Shown here: one piece after another, positions 1 through 8,336 of the stretch
Position numbering within the stretch: position 1 is the first letter of the stretch
Layout of the letters: every line of letters begins with the position of its first letter
Origin: Nostoc sp. B(2019)
GTDB taxonomy: Bacteria > Cyanobacteriota > Cyanobacteriia > Cyanobacteriales > Nostocaceae
DNA: 64,000 nt
Assembly (NCBI RefSeq): GCF_010091925.1
Contig: NZ_WVID01000003.1
Span: 248,001 to 312,000 of the forward strand
Direction of reading: 5' to 3'
Position numbers and translations under genes: made by a program
Notes under the pieces: model-generated
The model's database searches: none
What the model saw: only the letters and a program-made list of their open reading frames with translations
Told to the model about the DNA's origin: nothing

Positions 1-247
1 ATAGCTGTTGTTTTTCACTCCTGTTAATGATGTTTCCAAGTGAAGGCAAGTAAAACCCATCAAATGTTGGTTGATGGTGACTCTTGAATTCTGACGTTGC
101 CCATCACTTATTGCATCGACCAGCTGAGGTAATCTTTAATTCACATTCATTAAAGTGCTATTCTGCATTCCCAATCACAAAACGCCCTGATTAATTTTCT
201 AATTACTGGCGTACATTAGATGCATCCTTGACAATTTTTTCACCCCC

Positions 248-290
248 GTCTATTTTTGACGGCGGAAAAAATCCGACGTTAAAAATAGAC
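248..290 (-). terminator. Inverted repeat downstream of fbp
   Basis: Two 14-base arms (GTCTATTTTTGACG and its near-complement, one G/T mismatch) enclose a loop that can itself pair through CGG and CCG. It lies 50-95 bases past the fbp stop codon on the minus strand, so it is a plausible 3' end for that transcript. There is no clear U-run after the stem, so a processing or protein-binding role is equally possible. Nothing else, gene or RNA, is visible in bases 1-342. Confidence 0.35.
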
Positions 291-342
291 AAAAAGTATA
301 CACATTCAAGCATTTGCACCTTCTGCCTTGTACTTGTCTTTA

Positions 343-1392
343 CTAGTGACCGTTTTGAATAAAAGACTCCACCTTTGCTACATCCTCTTTGCTACCAATA
401 ATTAGAGGCGTGCGCTGATGCAGTTTCTTTGGAACCACGTCTAGAATATCTACCAGTCCTGTAGTGGCACGACCACCTGCTTGCTCAATCAACATAGCCA
501 GAGGAGCAGTTTCATACAACAAGCGCAATTTACCTTCTGGTTTTTGAATTGTGCCTGGGTAAAGAAACACACCGCCTTGAACCAAAATTCTATGAATATC
601 ACTCACCATCGCCCCACTATAACGAGCGGTATAGCCCTCTGTGCGATGGACGTAGCGAATATATTCCCGGATTGATTCTTCCCACTGCCAAAAATTCCCC
701 TCGTTGACGCTGTAAACAGAACCGTGGTTGGGAATGCGGATATTTTCTTCTGTGAGAATAAATTCTCCTAAGCTGGGATCAAGGACAAAGGAATGAACGC
801 CCTTACCTATAGTATAGACCAGCATTGTGCTAGGCCCATATAGGATATACCCAGCAGCAATTTGCTTACGTCCGTTAGTCAGTAGGTCAGTTGCCTTGCG
901 ATCGCTATCGTTCCCTTCCTGTTGCCGAATGGCAAAGATGGAACCCAAGCTCAAATTAGTATCCGTATTGGATGAACCATCAATTGGATCATACAGTAAG
1001 GTATAGCGACCAATCGGGCAATTTTCGGGTATGTAATAGGGATTTTCCATTTCCTCGGAAGCTAAGCGACAAACTAAGCCACTTTGCTTAAACACCGAGA
1101 TAAATACGTCGTTGGCATAGACATCCATCTTTTTGACGGATTCTCCTTGCACATTTACTTCCCCAGTAAATCCGAGAACGCCTTCCATTAACCCGGCGCG
1201 GCTGAGGCGACGAGCAACCAGTTTGCCAGCAAGAGCGATACGATTCATCAATGCACTCAAATCCTGTGCATCTGCTGAAAAACTCTGAAGTTGCTGTAAA
1301 ACGTGACGGGATAAGGTTGTACAATCACGATCTAGAGCTTTATCTGTAGTATCGTTGATCAACAAATCTAAAGATTCTGGCGCTTTAGCCAT
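343..1392 (-). CDS. fbp: Class I fructose-1,6-bisphosphatase
   Basis: Hydrolyses fructose-1,6-bisphosphate to fructose-6-phosphate and phosphate in the cytosol, serving gluconeogenesis and the Calvin cycle. The 349-residue protein has the usual class I length. It carries ASEE (about 111-114) and the metal/phosphate signature DPIDGSSN (135-142), followed by a typical substrate-binding C-terminal half ([20 protein letters not shown]). The start [10 protein letters not shown] agrees with cyanobacterial relatives. It is a single gene: the next minus-strand gene upstream is 420 bases away. Cyanobacteria also have a bifunctional FBP/SBPase (GlpX type), so this copy may mainly serve sugar synthesis. 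The family call is secure; the physiological share is inference. Confidence 0.97.
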   Translation of the reverse strand: MAKAPESLDLLINDTTDKALDRDCTTLSRHVLQQLQSFSADAQDLSALMNRIALAGKLVARRLSRAGLMEGVLGFTGEVNVQGESVKKMDVYANDVFISVFKQSGLVCRLASEEMENPYYIPENCPIGRYTLLYDPIDGSSNTDTNLSLGSIFAIRQQEGNDSDRKATDLLTNGRKQIAAGYILYGPSTMLVYTIGKGVHSFVLDPSLGEFILTEENIRIPNHGSVYSVNEGNFWQWEESIREYIRYVHRTEGYTARYSGAMVSDIHRILVQGGVFLYPGTIQKPEGKLRLLYETAPLAMLIEQAGGRATTGLVDILDVVPKKLHQRTPLIIGSKEDVAKVESFIQNGH

Positions 1393-1813
1393 TTTTGTAT
1401 TCTCTCTAATGATGGGCTGTTAGTTGGGTGATCTTTGTATGTGGCAATTTATGGTTGCTGCCTCTATCTTAGAAAGGTAAGTCTCTAACTTAGATGTGAT
1501 TTTAGATAAACTAAAGAAATGAATGTTTGGCGGCTTCTGTTTCCCAAGCATAAAAACACAGAGGCTTGCTGTTTGGCTTTATTGTTTTCTAAGGGTAGAA
1601 ACCACCAATAGCAAATACTTTTTTTAGTAGATATACTTATATATTTTACTCTGTCGGAGGAAAAACCAACTAGTTGTGAGATGTGTTTGGCGATCGCAAC
1701 TAGTCGGGCGTAGTTTTATCAGGTTGCTTGATTTTGCATTGTTTCTAGTAAAGTTGAGCGACGTTGTATTGCGTAACTAGAAAACAATTTGCTATGATGA
1801 TTATTCGTGTTTA
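1393..1813. other. Intergenic region between the RRM gene and fbp
   Basis: About 420 bases without a convincing gene. It must contain the fbp promoter and the 3' end of the RRM gene, both on the minus strand. The only marked signal is one HIP1 octamer near 1690. No RNA gene or repeat was recognised. Confidence 0.5.
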
Positions 1814-2098
1814 TTAGAACTCTGGCTTTTTACCCCAACTATCTCGCCGATTATCCTCTCGCGGTTTGGCTTTATTGACTCTGAGTTGACGGCCCATCCA
1901 TTCTGCACCATCTAACTCGGTGATAGCAGCGTCTTCTTGGGCATCTTCATTCATCTCAACAAAGGCAAAGCCACGCATCCTGCCTGTTTCGCGGTCAGTA
2001 GGCAAAACAACTCTTTTAACCTCGCCGTAGTCTGCAAATACGGCTCTTAAGTCTGCTTCGGTAGCGCTGTAGGAGAGGTTTCCAACGTAAATAGTCAT
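1814..2098 (-). CDS. RNA-binding protein with a single RRM domain
   Basis: A 94-residue protein made almost entirely of one RNA recognition motif. RNP2 is IYVGNLSY (3-10) and RNP1 is RGFAFVEM (42-49); a short basic tail (NKAKPREDNRRDSWGKK) follows. This matches the cyanobacterial Rbp family, whose members bind single-stranded RNA and are often cold-induced. The tail lacks the long glycine-rich stretch of some Rbp proteins. The 458-base spacer upstream would allow a long 5' untranslated leader, as is known for cold-regulated rbp genes, but no specific element was identified. Family assignment is secure; cold regulation is inference. Confidence 0.95.
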   Translation of the reverse strand: MTIYVGNLSYSATEADLRAVFADYGEVKRVVLPTDRETGRMRGFAFVEMNEDAQEDAAITELDGAEWMGRQLRVNKAKPREDNRRDSWGKKPEF

Positions 2099-2557
2099 GT
2101 GAGATCACGTAATTGTCAACAAAGAGTGATTAGTTCAGCGGCAAAACAGATTTAATAAAATTGTAAATATTGCACAATTTCCTCTACAGCATTCGCCATT
2201 CGTGAATGTTGTGGAAGACTAACCAATCAAGTCAGGCGACATTATTTACAATTAAATGTGCTATCTGGATGTAGTGCTTTGCTGGGGTTTTTCCAGGTGA
2301 AGCAACTACCATGCTAAACTTACGCGTACGCTCATATAATAACTGATTGTGACGTTTTTCAAAGTATGAGGTTTTACAAACTCTGATTACGTCTAAACAT
2401 ATAGTTTCATATTATTTTCATTGTCATTTTCATAAATATTGCTAATAACGCCAAACTGATTTAAGGAAATCAAGAGCCTGAGGAATAAAGAACCTGGGCG
2501 TAACTTGGTTAATCCCGCGTCACAATTAGACGCGGGAGGATGTAATCACCCTAAACT
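2099..2557. other. Intergenic region upstream of the RRM gene
   Basis: This 459-base AT-rich region should hold the promoter and leader of the RRM gene. A short inverted pair (CCCGCGTC / GACGCGGG, about 2513-2537) lies just past the end of the next small gene on the minus strand and could act as its terminator. No open frame in it looks coding. Confidence 0.4.
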
Positions 2558-2776
2558 TTAGTCAATTGAAATCTGCTGAGGCCCAGTGGCCTTGCCATTA
2601 TGTGCCTCAGTTATGGTGATGGTGTAACTGTTGGAGCGGATCTGTTGATCCAGCCAACCTTTAACGGGATCGTCTGCAAGGTTGAGTCGAAGTATACCAG
2701 AGAAGAACCCACCCAGAAATGAAACTGGATGCTGAGTTAATTCTCTGAATATAGGTGACAATTCATCAATGAACAT
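2558..2776 (-). CDS. Small conserved hypothetical protein
   Basis: A 72-residue soluble protein starting MFIDELSP. This ATG was chosen over an upstream GTG because AGGAG lies about 8 bases before it. The middle is hydrophobic and glycine-rich (SFLGGFFSGILRLNL), followed by DDPVKGWLDQQ and a short C-terminal strand-like segment. No catalytic motif is visible. It lies 270 bases downstream of nrdJ on the same strand, beyond a terminator-like hairpin, so it probably has its own promoter. It resembles short proteins found only in cyanobacteria; function unknown. Confidence 0.7.
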   Translation of the reverse strand: MFIDELSPIFRELTQHPVSFLGGFFSGILRLNLADDPVKGWLDQQIRSNSYTITITEAHNGKATGPQQISID

Positions 2777-2927
2777 TAAGATTCTCCTAGCGCTGTCGTA
2801 AAAAATTATCACTTTTTAACTGATCGTAACGTGTCTAGCGCTGTAAAGTTCGGTGTAACAATGGATACTATGTACAAGTAATAGTCAGCTGTTACGCTTT
2901 TAAATTGCATAGTGACTCATAAAGATT

Positions 2928-2975
2928 GTCAAAAGTCAAGGCTAATCTGGATTCGTTACCGTCTTGACTTTTGAC
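2928..2975 (-). terminator. Terminator-like inverted repeat after nrdJ
   Basis: A perfect 13-base inverted repeat, GTCAAAAGTCAAG and its complement, with a 22-base loop. It lies 70-120 bases past the nrdJ stop codon. On the minus strand it is followed by AATCTTT, a weak U-run. The arms consist of the GTCAAAAGTC motif that recurs in other spacers here, so it may equally be an inverted pair of short repeats. Confidence 0.45.
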
Positions 2976-3046
2976 TACTATTACCAAAAGATGTGCAAGT
3001 TAGGTGCGCGACAGCTTACCTATCCTGAGTTGATAGTTAGTTTACC

Positions 3047-4120
3047 TTATGAGCTTGGTTGCTGATCGGGAAACATACACTTATCAGAATCACAACCACT
3101 AGGGCCGGCCTCTGACAATTCACCTAAGTCATAGCGGCTTAATACTGCACAGAAATCATCTGTTTTGCGTCGTGCTTTCACTTCTTGATTCAAACGTTCG
3201 TAGGTGATTTTATCTATTGGTTCAAACGGTAAACGTGGGAATGATTGCAAGTCATCAAAACGGGCTAAAAGAGCTGCGGAAATATATCCTTCATCATTTT
3301 GAATAGCTTCGTATATTTTCTGTCCCAAAGGTTCAATTTCATCAGAACGCAGTTCCAAAGTAGCAGATGTATTATGGGTAACGTACCAACGCTGAACTTG
3401 GAGAACAAAATCAAATTGAGCTAAGACTGAAAACTGAGAAACATCAACTTCATCAGCACCAGATAAATCAGCCCAAGGTACAGAAACAGGGATTTCTACT
3501 AACCATTCACTCACTCGTGGATCAAAGGGATCGTTGAGCAAATTGCCCTGTTCATCTTTGTCAGATTGAGAGGGAATGACGTTATAACCATAGTCAATAC
3601 AAGCTAAGGCTACTGGGTCATTTTTACCGAAAGTAATCCGCCGAATAAATCTTTGGGCTTTGGGGGGATGCCAGCCTGAACTAGCATTAGTTAATAAAGC
3701 TTTAGTGCCACTAGGTTGGACTGTGGTACAGCGATTTGGACGTTTAAGATTGTGGCGATCGCAGTAATCCCAAACTACCCGATGTACAATATCTCTCCAA
3801 GAACTTAGATATTTTTCTTCTTGGTGTTTAAACGCTAATCCTTGTTCAGTTGCAGGTCTTCCTTCGGCCCACCAGCGCAGCCAATCAACGCCAAAAGCAT
3901 GGACAAAGAAATCAAATAAACCTGTGAAAGAAACCCCGACAATTGGGTCTAATTCACGGCTGTATTGATAGCGAAGTTCTAAGAATTTGTGATTCAAAAG
4001 TGCTGCTACAGATAATGCTCCAGCAGTGAAAGCTTCCTCTTGTTCTTTATAGTTATATGGGTCTATTTGATTCAGGTGGACTTCTGACAAATTGCAGTGG
4101 AAGTTACTGCCGATAATTTC
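3047..4120 (-). CDS. nrdJ: Class II ribonucleotide reductase, exon 2 (C-terminal part)
   Basis: Second exon of the adenosylcobalamin-dependent ribonucleoside-triphosphate reductase, giving 357 residues after splicing. It begins with the catalytic Glu that completes the NPCG-E active-site motif and continues IIGSNFHCNLSEVHLNQ. The C-terminus carries the redox pair GCDSDKC, expected to re-reduce the active site. An ATG formed by the last intron bases, immediately before GAA, makes this look like an independent gene, but a protein starting there would lack the radical-bearing Cys and be inactive. Joined to exon 1 the protein has 773 residues, the normal size for the family. Confidence 0.93.
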   Translation of the reverse strand, partial: EIIGSNFHCNLSEVHLNQIDPYNYKEQEEAFTAGALSVAALLNHKFLELRYQYSRELDPIVGVSFTGLFDFFVHAFGVDWLRWWAEGRPATEQGLAFKHQEEKYLSSWRDIVHRVVWDYCDRHNLKRPNRCTTVQPSGTKALLTNASSGWHPPKAQRFIRRITFGKNDPVALACIDYGYNVIPSQSDKDEQGNLLNDPFDPRVSEWLVEIPVSVPWADLSGADEVDVSQFSVLAQFDFVLQVQRWYVTHNTSATLELRSDEIEPLGQKIYEAIQNDEGYISAALLARFDDLQSFPRLPFEPIDKITYERLNQEVKARRKTDDFCAVLSRYDLGELSEAGPSGCDSDKCMFPDQQPSS

Positions 4121-4432
4121 CATTTTTGTTATCCTAGGGGCTTTTTATCCTCTAGTTCTACGAGTTCTTAATTCCCCGTAGATCCGACTATATTTTCTAC
4201 TAAAGATTAAAAGTATCATTAGTAGCCGGAGACTCGTGGAGCCGTTATTAAAAACGGGAGTAAAACCCAGATTATATTCTTTTTACAATTCACATTTATT
4301 TTAAATTGTAAAAAGGTTCACTCTCTAGTCTGTACGGTGTCAAAGGTGCTTTAATCTCTCTGATTACCTCGGTATTCCCAATCGCAGGGTTCACCGATTT
4401 TCTCCGGTGTTTAACGTGAGGCAAAATTACTT
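4121..4432 (-). ncRNA. Group I intron in nrdJ (312 nt, no ORF)
   Basis: Removing these bases joins NPCG to EIIGSNF exactly in frame. P1: the exon end CGTGTGGT pairs with the guide GCCTCACG (4422-4415), placing a U-G wobble at the 5' splice site. P2: CACCG/CGGTG hairpin. P7: CAGACTA (about 4332-4326) pairs with TAGTC inside AAAATATAGTCGG (4195-4183), matching the conserved R and S elements. P8: CTACTAA/TTAGTAG lies directly before S. P9: CTACG/CGTAG follows it. The last intron base is G, as required. A 12-bp peripheral hairpin sits at 4279-4315. There is no homing endonuclease, and a TAA seven bases into the intron blocks read-through. Confidence 0.92.
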
Positions 4433-5680
4433 ACCACACGGATTCAGCCCATAGCGAGCCAAACGATGTTCTAGTTCATTAGCATCAAGGTTGGGATAGC
4501 GTTCCTGCAACCACTGCTTTGCTTTTCCTTGTTCGTAAGATTGCAAAAATTCTACTTTCAATGCTGGTGTTGAGAGCAAATCAATGTTCGCTCTAGCTAC
4601 AGCTTCACCAGCCCATTGAATTGCTCCCTCACCACTGTAATACTGTTTGCGGACAGCATTCAGACATTCTTCTAATGTCGGTTTGCGGTGAAAAACTCTA
4701 GTATGATTTGCCATCCTCAGAGCATCACGCTCTGGATCAATTCGCCAGTTGCCATTTTCGTCCTGCTGCCATAAATTATCTTTGGCACTGGCTGCTTGTT
4801 GGTCGTCAGCCGTAAATTGACGCATCCCTGCACTTCTTCTAATATTACCTGCAACAATTGTTACAGCAGCTTGGTCAATTAACAGACAGCATTCAACTGA
4901 ATTTAATTGTCTGCCTACAGCTTTATTGAGAATGGATGCACAACGCTGATAAAGTCCGGGCAATTTAACAGGATTAGCAACTCCTCCAAAGCCGTTAAGA
5001 GTTTCTCCTGCTTTACGTACGTCGCTGATATCGACTAATACTTGTACAGACGCAAAATTTTGCGTCTCTACTTTGGCAAATCGTTCATCAGTAGAGAGTT
5101 CCAATAGGGTTTGATATGATTCAACCCAACCTTCACGGCTATCTCCCACGTGAATAGTGACGCTGTTGCCTTCTATATGGGTTTCAGTATATTCACGACG
5201 TATTTGTTTAGGCGTGCTACCGATTTCACCTTGTACAGTGACATTTAAATGATTGCGGATGGGTGGCAACTGGTTAATATATTGTGGTTCTAGGATGGCT
5301 CCAGTACCACAGCCCATCATTGCCAGATCCATCATCAATCCGAAGGCACTCCAGTCTTCTAGATTAGTGGAGGTGCAATTATAAGCCCCAGAAAAGTTCT
5401 TGGGCTTGGTTATCCAGTCTGTACCACCAACCCATAACCAGCGCCCACTGGGCAGAGCTTTCAAGTTTCGTTGCATCAGATCTAGTGTGGCAACTTCTTC
5501 TGGGCGTAGTTTCCCCAACTTGATTAAACCTGTTAGGGTGCGATCGCATACCTCATCCCATGTTTCTCTCAACCCTGCCGCTGTACGGCGGCTGTAAGTT
5601 CTGAAAAATACGGGATTGGCAGCAGGGGCAGTTTCAGGAAACTTTGCACTCTGGCGTTTTCGTTCAAGCTCTCGAACCAT
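4433..5680 (-). CDS. nrdJ: Class II ribonucleotide reductase, exon 1 (N-terminal part)
   Basis: Encodes residues 1-416 of the B12-dependent ribonucleoside-triphosphate reductase, which makes deoxynucleotides without needing oxygen. Visible features: FFRTYSRR near the N-terminus, GAYNCTSTNLEDWSAF holding the first redox Cys, GCGTGAILEP, NIRRSAGMRQF, and finally GLNPCG, whose Cys415 corresponds to the thiyl-radical Cys408 of the Lactobacillus leichmannii enzyme. The intron follows directly. The start MVRELERKR lies inside a 157-base segment that is repeated farther upstream before another gene. No cobalamin riboswitch was recognised in the leader. Confidence 0.95.
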
Positions 5681-5818
5681 AAATCAAGTCTTGTTGCATG
5701 CGGATAGATATAAGACTATACGCCAAGTAGATTTAGGATCAAAGATTGTCAAATTGTCCACTTTGCGCTAGCTCTACGTTGTACTAATTGCAACAGAAAA
5801 TTATAGTGTATAATGTCT
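5662..5818 (-). repeat. nrdJ leader, copy A of a 157-bp direct repeat
   Basis: Includes the first codons of nrdJ (MVRELE) and about 140 bases upstream. It is nearly identical to 6244-6400, with a handful of substitutions concentrated toward the promoter-distal end. It presumably contains the nrdJ promoter and leader. The two copies are in the same orientation, 582 bases apart. Confidence 0.9.
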
Positions 5819-5881
5819 TTTTCTCTTGCTGAAATGTCTATACTGAGTTGTAATTATGAACAGTATTTGAGCAATTGAGCA

Positions 5882-5914
5882 ATGGGGGTATAGGGAAAAT
5901 TCACATACCCCCAT
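5882..5914. terminator. Perfect 10-bp inverted repeat
   Basis: ATGGGGGTAT and its exact complement flank a 13-base loop. It lies between the small membrane-protein gene and the nrdJ leader, so it could end the small transcript and insulate nrdJ. It lacks a U-run on the minus strand. Confidence 0.4.
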
Positions 5915-6056
5915 TCGTAAGCCAATTGTCGCTTTTTAAAGCAACTTGGGTCACTCTGGCAGGCGTAAGCTTTGCCCATATCTGGGAGTCTTGCTTCCGC
6001 TTCATACTTTAAAATTAGGCGGCAGTATAGGTAATCGCTTACATTCTTTCAGCTAG

Positions 6057-6263
6057 TTACTTTCTATTTTTATTTACCACTTTCAGCAAATCGGTAATTG
6101 ATTTTAGCTGCATTTGGGCAAACCAAGTCATCGCAATAATAACTGTTACTGCAACGCCTCCATAACTCAGTATAGGTATTAAACCTCCTGCTCCAGGTGG
6201 TGGCGGGACGTTTGTCGAATTAGTAGACATGATAATAATTTTTTGTTCAAGCTCTCGAACCAT
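6057..6263 (-). CDS. Small single-span membrane protein behind a duplicated nrdJ leader
   Basis: Up to 68 residues. The first codons (MVRELEQK) derive from the duplicated nrdJ start region; an internal ATG gives a 57-residue form beginning MSTNSTNVPPPP. A proline-rich N-terminus is followed by one hydrophobic helix (GLIPILSYGGVAVTVIIAMTWFA) and a short basic tail (KVVNKNRK), so it is probably anchored in the membrane with a cytoplasmic tail. No known family was recognised. Which start is used cannot be decided: neither has a strong ribosome-binding site. Its leader should give it expression like that of nrdJ. Confidence 0.65.
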   Translation of the reverse strand: MVRELEQKIIIMSTNSTNVPPPPGAGGLIPILSYGGVAVTVIIAMTWFAQMQLKSITDLLKVVNKNRK

Positions 6264-6400
6264 AAATCAAGTCTTGTTGCATGCGGATAGATACAAGACT
6301 ATACGCCAAGTAGATTTAGGATCAAAGATTGTCAAATTGTCCACTTTGCGCTAGCTCTAAGCGGTACTAATTGCAACAGAAATTTATGATGTATAATGTC
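6244..6400 (-). repeat. nrdJ leader, copy B of a 157-bp direct repeat
   Basis: Near-identical copy of 5662-5818, placed in front of the small membrane-protein gene in the same orientation. It begins at the same point inside the coding start (GTTCAAGCTCTCGAACCAT) and ends at the same TATAATGTC, after which the two flanks diverge. The sharp borders show a segmental duplication rather than convergent promoters. Confidence 0.9.
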
Positions 6401-6578
6401 GATTCTCCTCCGACATAGCTAAGTACTACGTTGCAATTAGAACATAAGTTTATGCAAACGCGATCGCTGATGCAGAGACAGAATTAATAAGCGATCGCAA
6501 GTGCGTAACTTTCTCTCACACTCATAACAGTTAATTACGTCTACGATCTGAAATTAAGAGATAATCGCTGAAGCCATC

Positions 6579-7232
6579 ATGCTAGAGTACAATCCCTTAG
6601 CTTGTTTGCCCTCATCTGAGGAACTACCGGACTCTGACGACACCCCAGTGGATAATGAATTACAAGATTTAATTCCTGGTTTACTCAAAGCCATCTTAGC
6701 GATGGCTTGGGCCGAACGTATGGATTGGTTTTTTGGTGTGGATATGGGTATTTATTATGACCCAGATTTACCAGCGATCGTCCCAGATGGGTTTTTGAGT
6801 TTGGGCGTAGAGCGATTTTATGATGAAAACCTCCGCCCCAGTTATGTGCTTTGGGAAGAGAAGAGAGTACCGATATTAGTGCTGGAAGTGGTATCTCAGA
6901 CATATCGCGGTGAGTACTCAACTAAGAAAGCAGAGTATGCAAGATTGGGGATTTTGTACTATGTAGTTTACAACCCATTTCGTCGCCGCAAGCCACGTTT
7001 AGAAGTTTACAAATTAGTTAATAATGGCTATGCATTACAAGATGGTAATCCCGTTTGGTTGCTAGAGATAGGTTTAGGAATTGGCATAGAACGTGGAAGT
7101 TATCTAGGAATTACGCGGGAGTGGTTGTACTGGTATAAGGCGGAAGGAAAGCGCTTTTTAACACCAGAAGAACGCGCCCAATTGCTAGCGGAAAGATTGC
7201 GATCGCTCGGCATAGATCCTGATTTAATCTAA
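6579..7232 (+). CDS. Uma2-family endonuclease-like protein
   Basis: A 217-residue protein of the Uma2 (DUF820) family, which has a PD-(D/E)XK-type restriction-endonuclease fold and is greatly expanded in cyanobacteria. The core is seen in VDMGIYYDPDLPAIVPDGFLSLGV, then VLVLEVVSQTYRGEYSTKKAEYARLGILYYVVYNP, containing the expected acidic and K/E active-site positions. The C-terminus ERLRSLGIDPDLI is the normal family ending. The gene is alone, and its stop codon abuts the outer inverted repeat of a miniature element. Nuclease activity is inferred from family; the biological role of these proteins is not settled. Confidence 0.88.
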   Translation: MLEYNPLACLPSSEELPDSDDTPVDNELQDLIPGLLKAILAMAWAERMDWFFGVDMGIYYDPDLPAIVPDGFLSLGVERFYDENLRPSYVLWEEKRVPILVLEVVSQTYRGEYSTKKAEYARLGILYYVVYNPFRRRKPRLEVYKLVNNGYALQDGNPVWLLEIGLGIGIERGSYLGITREWLYWYKAEGKRFLTPEERAQLLAERLRSLGIDPDLI

Positions 7233-7339
7233 GAGGATGTTTTAAAAGTTCTCTGGTCGGTAGCAAAACGTTTTAGATCCCCCTAAATCCCCCTTTTTAA
7301 GGGGGACTTTGATTGATTCCGGTTCCCCCCTTTTTAAGG

Positions 7340-7720
7340 CTACGGTGTACACACATCTCTGTACCAAACCGAAATCATTGTAGATCCTCCTAAATCCTCC
7401 TTAAAAAGGAGGACTTTGAGAGGTTTTTGCCCCCCTTTTTAAGGCAGGGCTGTTTCATTCCCTAAAAGGCGCTGATTTACAAGCGTTTCAAGCAAAAAAA
7501 ACAGGTGACTAAAAAATCTGATTGGGCAAGAAAATGGTGAACGCACTTAAATTTGCTGGTTGAGGTGGTAGTTTTTCTTTTTTCCACTCAAGCAAATTTC
7601 TGACTCATACTCTTGACAAAATCCCTAAGAGATCGAATGAATCAGCCCTGCTTTTTAAGGGGGGTTGGGGGGATCAAAAGCCTGTAGGGCAACTCTAGAA
7701 GACTTGTGTGTACACCGTAG
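7340..7720. mobile_element. Middle miniature element (381 bp)
   Basis: Bounded by perfect 16-base inverted repeats CTACGGTGTACACACA. Identical 10-base direct repeats CTTTTTAAGG at 7330-7339 and 7721-7730 flank it and look like a target-site duplication. It contains a second GATCCTCC-type palindrome that is itself interrupted by the inner element. No coding sequence. Confidence 0.75.
7445..7650. mobile_element. Inner miniature element (206 bp)
   Basis: Bounded by 16-base inverted repeats CAGGGCTGTTTCATTC (one mismatch) and flanked by the same 10-mer CTTTTTAAGG at 7435-7444 and 7651-7660. It is the newest layer, because it splits the palindrome inside the middle element. The remaining roughly 170 bases are unique and non-coding. 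Confidence 0.75.
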
Positions 7721-7825
7721 CTTTTTAAGGGGGGTTAGGGGAGATCTAGAAGTGCCTAAAATTACAGCCGACCACTTTTAAAACATCCTCTAAAAACATT
7801 CTGCTACATTAACAAAGTCCACAAT

Positions 7826-8190
7826 GAAGCTCCGAGGTTCATCAACGAAGCTCCGAGGTTCATCAACGAAGCTCTGAGGCTCACGAACGAAGCTCCGAGG
7901 TTCACGAACGAAGCTCCGAGGTTCACAAACGAAGCTCCGAGGTTCACAAACGAAGCTCCGAGGTTCACGAACGAAGCTCCGAGGTTCACGAACGAAGCTC
8001 CGAGGTTCATCAACGAAGCTCCGAGGTTCATTAACGAAGCTCCGAGGTTCATTAATGGAGTTCAAAGACTCATTCACGAATATAAAAGGCTCGTCCGCGA
8101 GTATCAAAGACTCTCGCGCGAGTATTAAAGACTCATCCGCGAGTATCAAAGACTCGTCCACGAGTATAAAAAACTCGCGCACGAGTATCA
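7826..8190. repeat. 21-bp minisatellite in two sequence families
   Basis: Eleven copies of a 21-base unit (GAAGCTCCGAGGTTCAYVAAC) run from 7826 to about 8056. They pass without a gap into about six copies of a second 21-base family built on GAGTATCAAAGACTCGTCC. Because the period is a multiple of three, several frames stay open. The minus frame would encode heptapeptides (PRSFVNE, then SLILADE) from a TTG codon; no ribosome-binding site or start supports translation. It lies between the nested mobile elements and the 3' end of the conflict locus. Confidence 0.85.
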
Positions 8191-8308
8191 AAGACTTATT
8201 ACAGCAATTTTCATTTATTTAGAAAACACTCTCGCGTTCTTCTTTGCGCCTACCCTGCGGGAACGCCTAAAGGCGAATGCGTGAGATAAAAAATCTTTCG
8301 GTGCTGTA

Positions 8309-8336
8309 ATTACGAATTACGAATTACGCATTACCC
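8309..8336. repeat. ATTACGA heptamer repeat (left flank of the conflict locus)
   Basis: Four head-to-tail copies of ATTACGA-like heptamers, a short tandemly repeated repetitive sequence of cyanobacterial type. They overlap the last codons of the TPR fragment. A matching array lies just beyond the other end of the locus at 12665. Confidence 0.7.

Larger units (their letters stand above)
7232..7791. mobile_element. Outer miniature inverted-repeat element (560 bp)
   Basis: Ends are 18-base perfect inverted repeats beginning AGAGGATGTTTTAAAAGT, with the match continuing imperfectly through GGTCGG. It codes for nothing, so it is a non-autonomous element moved by a transposase elsewhere. Inside, a palindromic GATCCCCCTAA-type repeat (about 7268-7743) is split by the middle element. 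Confidence 0.75.

Noticed and set aside
3047-5680. Two separate ribonucleotide reductase genes
   Set aside because: The C-terminal frame lacks the catalytic Cys, and the joint at NPCG/E with group I intron motifs shows one interrupted gene.
5830-6056. Cobalamin riboswitch before nrdJ
   Set aside because: A B12-dependent enzyme made this attractive, but no B12-box or conserved core was recognisable by eye. A covariance search would decide.
7826-8190. CRISPR array
   Set aside because: The 21-base units are contiguous, with no unique spacers, and no cas gene is near.
7790-8191. 133-residue heptapeptide-repeat protein
   Set aside because: It needs a TTG start without a ribosome-binding site, and openness follows from the 21-base period. 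It was kept as a minisatellite.
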